Shown here in pieces: positions 59,892 through 64,000 of a stretch of DNA of 64,000 nt. The notes below the pieces were generated by a model. It had not been told where the DNA came from. It made no database searches and worked only from the letters and a program-made list of their open reading frames with translations. This DNA is from Seohaeicola zhoushanensis (GTDB taxonomy: Bacteria; Pseudomonadota; Alphaproteobacteria; Rhodobacterales; Rhodobacteraceae): positions 1-64,000 of the forward strand of contig NZ_BNCJ01000004.1 of NCBI RefSeq assembly GCF_014656415.1, written 5' to 3'. The translations under genes were made by a program, and so were the position numbers. Numbering within the stretch: the stretch's first letter is position 1; each line of letters starts with the position of its first letter.

Positions 59892-61037
59892 TCAGCCCAC
59901 CAGGCGGCCGTGCGACCAGACGTTGCGCACCATCGGCAGGTCGCCGCCAAGCCGGACCCGCACCAGGTCGGCGCGCAGCCCCGGCAGGATACGCCCGCGA
60001 TCGCCCAGCCCGGTGGCATCGGCCGGGCTGGCGGTCACCGTGGCCACGGCACGGGGCAGGTCGCCCAGTACCTCGGCCAGGCGGAAGGCGGCGCGCAGCA
60101 GCGCGCCCGGAACGTAGTCGGAGGAGAGCAGGTCGAGCAGCCCGAGCCGCGCCAGGTCCTCGGCCGCGACATTGCCGGAATGCGAGCCGCCCCGGATCAG
60201 GTTCGGCGCGCCCATCATCACGGCGATCCCCGCGTCGTGGCAGGCGCGTGCCGCCTCGACGGTGGTCGGGAACTCGGCGAGGCGGATGCCGTATTCTGCG
60301 CTGGTTCGGACCTGCTCGGCGGTGGTGTCGTCATGGCTGGCCAGGACCGCGCCCAGGCGGATCGCATGGGCCACTGCGCCGGCCTCGTGCGGCAGGCGGA
60401 CCCGCTCGCTCAGCGCCTGCTGGCTGGCGACATGTTCGAGGAAGCCCTCCTCCGAGACGCCATGCTTGCCGCAGACATACTGGCGCAGCTTGTCGAGGTC
60501 GCGGAACTGCCGCTGGCCCGGCGTGTGGTCCATGATCGAGACGATGCCGACGCGGTCGCTCTCGGTGAACTCGTCGAGTTCCTCGAGCAGCGTCTCCGAG
60601 CAGACCTCGGCCCGCAGGTGCAGGAAGTGGCTGATCCGCAGCGCGCCGCGCGCCCGCATGTCGAGGATCTCGGAGGCCAGCGGGCGGGCATATCTGCGGT
60701 AATCTGTGGCCTTCTTGCCCGAAAGCACCGAGCCGACCCGCAGCGCGTCGAAGACCGTGGTGATGCCGGTCGAGGCCAGTTCGCCGTCATGCGCCAGGAT
60801 CGCCGCGTCATGCGGCCAGTCGACGCCGGGGCGCGGCTGGATGTGGCGTTCGAGGTTGTCGGTATGCAGCTCGATCAGGCCGGGGATCAGGAAATCGCCC
60901 TCGCAGTCGATGGCGCGGGGCAGGGCGGTGCTGCCGGCGTCGATGGCGCAGATACGCCCCTCGTCGAAGCAGAGCGAGCCGCGCACGACTTCGTCGCCGA
61001 GCACGATGTTGGCATTGGTCAGAACGGTTTCGGTCAT
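59892..61037 (-). CDS. phnM: Alpha-D-ribose 1-methylphosphonate 5-triphosphate diphosphatase
   Basis: 381-residue amidohydrolase-fold enzyme of the C-P lyase pathway that removes pyrophosphate from ribose methylphosphonate triphosphate. Metal motif ELHTDNLERH, VSIMDHTPGQRQF, ASHDDTT and GAPNLIRGGSHSGN are characteristic of PhnM. I start at ATG 61037 (MTETVLTNANIVLG). It is separated from phnN by 71 bases that contain an 11-base direct repeat, so it may have its own promoter. Confidence 0.95.
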   Translation of the reverse strand: MTETVLTNANIVLGDEVVRGSLCFDEGRICAIDAGSTALPRAIDCEGDFLIPGLIELHTDNLERHIQPRPGVDWPHDAAILAHDGELASTGITTVFDALRVGSVLSGKKATDYRRYARPLASEILDMRARGALRISHFLHLRAEVCSETLLEELDEFTESDRVGIVSIMDHTPGQRQFRDLDKLRQYVCGKHGVSEEGFLEHVASQQALSERVRLPHEAGAVAHAIRLGAVLASHDDTTAEQVRTSAEYGIRLAEFPTTVEAARACHDAGIAVMMGAPNLIRGGSHSGNVAAEDLARLGLLDLLSSDYVPGALLRAAFRLAEVLGDLPRAVATVTASPADATGLGDRGRILPGLRADLVRVRLGGDLPMVRNVWSHGRLVG

Positions 61038-61073
61038 GGATGTCCCCGGTTTCCGCTGCGGCACTGCCAGAGC

Positions 61074-61093
61074 GGTGTGACGGGGGTGTGACG
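61074..61093 (-). promoter_or_regulatory. Pho-box-like direct repeat upstream of phnM
   Basis: On the minus strand CGTCACACC occurs twice with an 11-base period (61093-61085 and 61082-61074). PhoB sites are two 11-base-spaced repeats related to CTGTCAT, so this is a plausible but GC-rich variant. Confidence 0.35.
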
Positions 61094-61108
61094 GTTGGGC
61101 GAGCATGG

Positions 61109-61660
61109 TCATGACGCGGCGGCTCCTTCGGCGGCCAGGGCGGAGAGCGCGCGGTGCAGGGCATCGCCCAGCGCGCCGGAATTGTCGATCTCGGTGACGG
61201 GCACCCCCGGCGGCAGCGGCGCGGGCGCGCGCGCCAGGCGGCGGGCGATGTCCTCGGGGGTTTCCCGGCCGCGCGCGGCGAGCCGTGCGGCCAGCACCTC
61301 GGGGCGGGCGGTAACATGCAGGATATGCAGCGCGGGCACCTTCGCCGCCGCCTCGGCCAGCATCGCGCGCGAGCCGTTGAACAGCGCGTCGCGCCCGGTC
61401 GCCAGCACGCGGGCGAGGTCGGCGGGAATGCCGTAGCTGAGGCCATGGGCCTGCCAGTCGAACAGGAAGGCGCCCGCCGCACGGCGGCGCTCGAACTCGG
61501 CGGGGGTAACGCCCTCGAAGGGTTCGCCGCCCGCCGCGCTCGGCCGGGTGATGACCCGGCGCACGATGTGCAGGTCGGGCCGCGCCTGCGCGATGGCCGC
61601 GATCAGCGTGTCCTTGCCCGACCCCGAGGGCCCGACCACCGCAAACAGCCGTCCGCTCAT
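61109..61660 (-). CDS. phnN: Ribose 1,5-bisphosphokinase
   Basis: 183-residue guanylate-kinase-like protein that makes PRPP from ribose 1,5-bisphosphate in phosphonate degradation. P-loop GPSGSGKDTLI is at 10-20 and TRPSAAGGEPFEGVTPAEF matches PhnN. Its start overlaps the phnL stop (ATGA). Confidence 0.93.
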   Translation of the reverse strand: MSGRLFAVVGPSGSGKDTLIAAIAQARPDLHIVRRVITRPSAAGGEPFEGVTPAEFERRRAAGAFLFDWQAHGLSYGIPADLARVLATGRDALFNGSRAMLAEAAAKVPALHILHVTARPEVLAARLAARGRETPEDIARRLARAPAPLPPGVPVTEIDNSGALGDALHRALSALAAEGAAAS

Positions 61661-62340
61661 GCCGCCCGCCTTGCGGCGAAGCCGGTGACGTCGATCTCGC
61701 GGTCGCAGACCGCCTCGCGCGCGGCCTCGTCGTGGAAGATCCCGACAATCGCCGCCCCGCGCGCCTTGGCCGCCCGGATCAGGTCGAGCACCACCGCGCG
61801 GTTGGTGGCATCCAGGCTCGCCGTCGGCTCGTCCAGCAGCAGCGCCGGATAGTCATGCACGAAGCCGCGCGCGATGTTCACGCGCTGCTGCTCGCCGCCC
61901 GAGAAGGTGGTGGGCGACAGCGCCCAGAGCGGCTCGGGGATATTGAGCCGGGCCAGCAGCGCCGCGGCGCGCGCCCGCGCCGCGTCGGGGTCGACGCCCA
62001 GCGTGGTCAGCGGTTCGGCCACCACGTCGATGGTCGGCACCCGCGGCACCACGCGCAGGAACTGGCTGACATAGCCCAGCACCTCGCGCCGCAGCTTCAG
62101 GATCTCGCGCGGTTCGGCGCGGGCCACGTCGGTCCCTCCGACGCGTATGCTGCCCGAGGCGGCCAGGTAGTTGCCGTGGATCATCCGCATCAGCGTCGAC
62201 TTGCCGGCGCCGCTGCTGCCGACCAAGGCCACGCATTCGCCGGGGCGCACCGAAAAGCTTGCCCCCTCGATCACCGGGATTACCGCTCCGCCCTGGTTGT
62301 GCAGGACAAAACGCTTGGATACGTCCGAGACGTCGATCAT
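61657..62340 (-). CDS. phnL: C-P lyase system ABC-type protein PhnL
   Basis: 227-residue ABC-like ATPase of the C-P lyase complex. Walker A GSSGAGKSTL, signature [14 protein letters not shown], and Walker B LLLDEPTASLD are present. I use ATG 62340, which overlaps the stop of the upstream CorA-type gene (TGATG); in-frame ATGs at 62349 and 62358 would extend it by 3 or 6 residues. Confidence 0.93.
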   Translation of the reverse strand: MIDVSDVSKRFVLHNQGGAVIPVIEGASFSVRPGECVALVGSSGAGKSTLMRMIHGNYLAASGSIRVGGTDVARAEPREILKLRREVLGYVSQFLRVVPRVPTIDVVAEPLTTLGVDPDAARARAAALLARLNIPEPLWALSPTTFSGGEQQRVNIARGFVHDYPALLLDEPTASLDATNRAVVLDLIRAAKARGAAIVGIFHDEAAREAVCDREIDVTGFAARRAA

Positions 62341-63299
62341 CAGAGCCATCTCCGCCATTTGAAATAAAGCCAGCTCAGCACTGCCGAGAGCACCATGAGC
62401 CCGATCGCCATGGGATAGCCCCAGGGCCAGTCCAGTTCCGGCATCAGCCGGAAGTTCATGCCATAGGCCGAGGCGATCAGCGTCGGCGGCAGGAACAGGG
62501 CGGCGACCACTGACAGCGCCCGCACGGTGGCGTTCTGCTGCAGGTTGATCATGCCCAGCGTCGCATCGGTCGCCATGGCGATCCGCTGCGACAGGAAGTC
62601 GGCATGCACCCCCAGTGCCTGGATGTCGCGCATCTCGCCCTTCACCGCGGCCCTCAGCGCATGGGCGTCACCCCGGTCGTCGATGGTCTGGCCGAAATAG
62701 GACAGCATCCGCTCGATGGTCAGCAGCCCAAGGCGGATCCGCGACAGCAGTTCGCTCTCGCGTCCGACGCGATGCAGCGCGCCATGCAGCGCCTCGGCGG
62801 TGGCCGGGCCCTCGCTTGGGAAGACCGAGGCCGAGATCTGGTCGACGCTGCGGCCGATCCCCTCCATCAGGTCGGCGAGCCGCCCGACGATCTCCTCGAC
62901 CAGGCCGAGGAAGACCCGCTCGGGCGAGGTGCAGCTCAGCGTCGCGCGGTTGGCGCGGTCGGGGAAGGTCTCGAAGGGGCGCGGCGCGTGGTGGCGCACC
63001 GTCACCAGCCGGGCGGGCGAGAGCATGAAGGTCACCGGCCCGGCCATCGCCTCCTTGTGTTCGGAAAGGCCCGGCAGCACCACGGTCATCACCTCGAGGT
63101 CGTCCTCGCGGTAGAGCCGGTTGGAAATCTCGATCTCTTCCATGTCGGCCAGCGTCGGCACGGCGACGCCAAGCGCCGCCATCGCCGCGACCTGTTCGGG
63201 CATCGGCCGGTAGAGATCGATCCAGAGCGCGCGCTCCAGCCCCTCCTCTGGGTCGAGGCGCAGCAGGTGGCCGTTCTGCGGGACATAGGCGTGGAGCAT
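62340..63299 (-). CDS. CorA-family divalent metal transporter
   Basis: 319-residue channel-type transporter. A long cytosolic N-terminal domain with helical stalk precedes two C-terminal membrane helices; the signature GMN (ASAYGMNF) at 280-282 ends the first. It is closely packed between phnK and phnL (one base after phnK, stop overlapping the phnL start), an unusual placement inside a C-P lyase operon. It would move Mg2+, Co2+ or Ni2+, or export Zn2+; which one is not shown by sequence. Confidence 0.92.
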   Translation of the reverse strand: MLHAYVPQNGHLLRLDPEEGLERALWIDLYRPMPEQVAAMAALGVAVPTLADMEEIEISNRLYREDDLEVMTVVLPGLSEHKEAMAGPVTFMLSPARLVTVRHHAPRPFETFPDRANRATLSCTSPERVFLGLVEEIVGRLADLMEGIGRSVDQISASVFPSEGPATAEALHGALHRVGRESELLSRIRLGLLTIERMLSYFGQTIDDRGDAHALRAAVKGEMRDIQALGVHADFLSQRIAMATDATLGMINLQQNATVRALSVVAALFLPPTLIASAYGMNFRLMPELDWPWGYPMAIGLMVLSAVLSWLYFKWRRWL

Positions 63300-63300
63300 G

Positions 63301-64000
63301 TCAGACCTGCAGCACCGAGGAGACCAGCAGCTGGGTATAGCCGTGCTGCGGGTCGTCCAGCACCTGGTCGGTCAGGCCCTGTTCGACGACATGGCCGCTC
63401 TTCATCACCATCAGCCGGTCGGCCAGCAGGCGCACCACGGCAAGGTCGTGGGTCACGATCACCGCCGAGAGGCCCATGCGCCGCACCAAGGTGCGCAGCA
63501 GGTCGAGCAGGCGGGCCTGCACGCTGACGTCCAGCCCGCCGGTCGGCTCGTCCATGAAGACGAGGCGCGGCCCGGTGACCAGGTTGCGGGCGATCTGCAA
63601 CCGCTGCTGCATGCCGCCCGAGAAGGCCCGCGGGCGGTCGTCGATCCGGTCGGCGGCGATCTCGACCCGGCCCAGCCAGTCGATCGCGCTTTCGCGGATC
63701 TGGCCGTAGTTGCGCGCGCCCACGGCCATCAGCCGCTCGCCCACGTTGCCGCCGGCGCTGACGCCCATGCGCAGCCCGTCGCGCGGGTTCTGGTGGACAA
63801 AGGCCCAGTCGGTGCGCGCCAGCATCCGCCGCTCGGGCTCGGACATGGTGGCGGTGTCGATCAGCCCGCGGTCGCGGGTGTCGAACAGCACCTGGCCCGC
63901 GTCGGGGTCAAGGTGGCCGGCCAGGCAGTTCAGCAGCGTCGACTTGCCCGAACCGGATTCACCCACGATCCCCATGATCTCGCCGGGGTAGAGGTCGAAG
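63301..64000 (-). CDS. phnK: C-P lyase system ABC-type protein PhnK (partial, cut by window edge)
   Basis: About 233 C-terminal residues of the second ABC-like protein of the C-P lyase complex. Walker [23 protein letters not shown], signature FSGGMQQRLQIARN and DEPTGGLDVSVQARLLDL are PhnK-like. The N-terminus lies beyond 64000. The core genes phnG-phnJ are presumably upstream, outside the window. Confidence 0.93.
   Translation of the reverse strand, partial: FDLYPGEIMGIVGESGSGKSTLLNCLAGHLDPDAGQVLFDTRDRGLIDTATMSEPERRMLARTDWAFVHQNPRDGLRMGVSAGGNVGERLMAVGARNYGQIRESAIDWLGRVEIAADRIDDRPRAFSGGMQQRLQIARNLVTGPRLVFMDEPTGGLDVSVQARLLDLLRTLVRRMGLSAVIVTHDLAVVRLLADRLMVMKSGHVVEQGLTDQVLDDPQHGYTQLLVSSVLQV

Overview
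The window looks like a chromosomal segment of an alphaproteobacterium of the Rhodobacteraceae type. The reasons are high GC throughout, tightly packed operons with ATGA/TGATG overlaps, frequent GTG starts, and characteristic gene content: a TTG-started PmtA-like methyltransferase, TAXI-TRAP transport, coxMSL-type molybdenum hydroxylase, an N-methylglutamate methylamine pathway, a C-P lyase phn operon, and a bacteriophytochrome with heme oxygenase. No rRNA, tRNA, CRISPR array, integrase or insertion sequence was recognised. Genus cannot be given from sequence alone.

Layout. 0.1-1.8 kb: epmA and efp, divergent (translation factor EF-P and its lysylating enzyme). 1.8-4.7 kb: a large CHASE/PAS sensor histidine kinase without a neighbouring regulator. 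5.1-9.4 kb: a three-gene tripartite efflux system (ATPase, FtsX-type permease, HlyD-type adaptor). 9.5-22.7 kb: a catabolic region. It holds an IlvD-type sugar-acid dehydratase and a DapA-type lyase/dehydratase facing a GntR/FCD regulator, then coxMSL plus a MoaD-like protein, then RidA, creatininase, amidohydrolase, FAD oxidoreductase, TauD-type dioxygenase and a small membrane protein. The coxM-type gene carries a frameshift near its 3' end. 22.7-31.6 kb: pirin, a VapBC-type toxin-antitoxin pair, a CpXC-domain protein, and a giant 1927-residue helical-repeat protein whose C-terminus carries an anthrax-lethal-factor-like zinc-protease signature; then a META-domain protein. 31.6-36.5 kb: an MFS exporter, a bacteriophytochrome (biliverdin Cys, HWE kinase, fused receiver) and its heme oxygenase.

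36.9-50.0 kb is the best understood block. An XRE-cupin regulator precedes mgsABC-gmaS. An AraC-family regulator divides this from mgdABCD-folD-purU. Together these would convert methylamine to gamma-glutamylmethylamide, then N-methylglutamate, then glutamate plus a one-carbon unit carried on tetrahydrofolate, which FolD and PurU oxidise to formate. A PfkB sugar kinase follows, then a TAXI-TRAP transporter (51.1-54.3 kb), a PmtA-like phospholipid methyltransferase, a solitary Dam-like DNA methylase, a second HlyD/ABC-2 exporter operon (56.7-59.7 kb), and finally the phosphonate operon phnK-corA-phnL-phnN and phnM, which runs off the right edge (phnK is partial).

Most notable for follow-up: the giant repeat metallopeptidase and its CpXC neighbour, the unusual catabolic cluster around the Mo-hydroxylase and creatininase, the zinc-ligand-free SoxD-type subunit, the CorA transporter embedded inside the phn operon, and several clean palindromic operator candidates.
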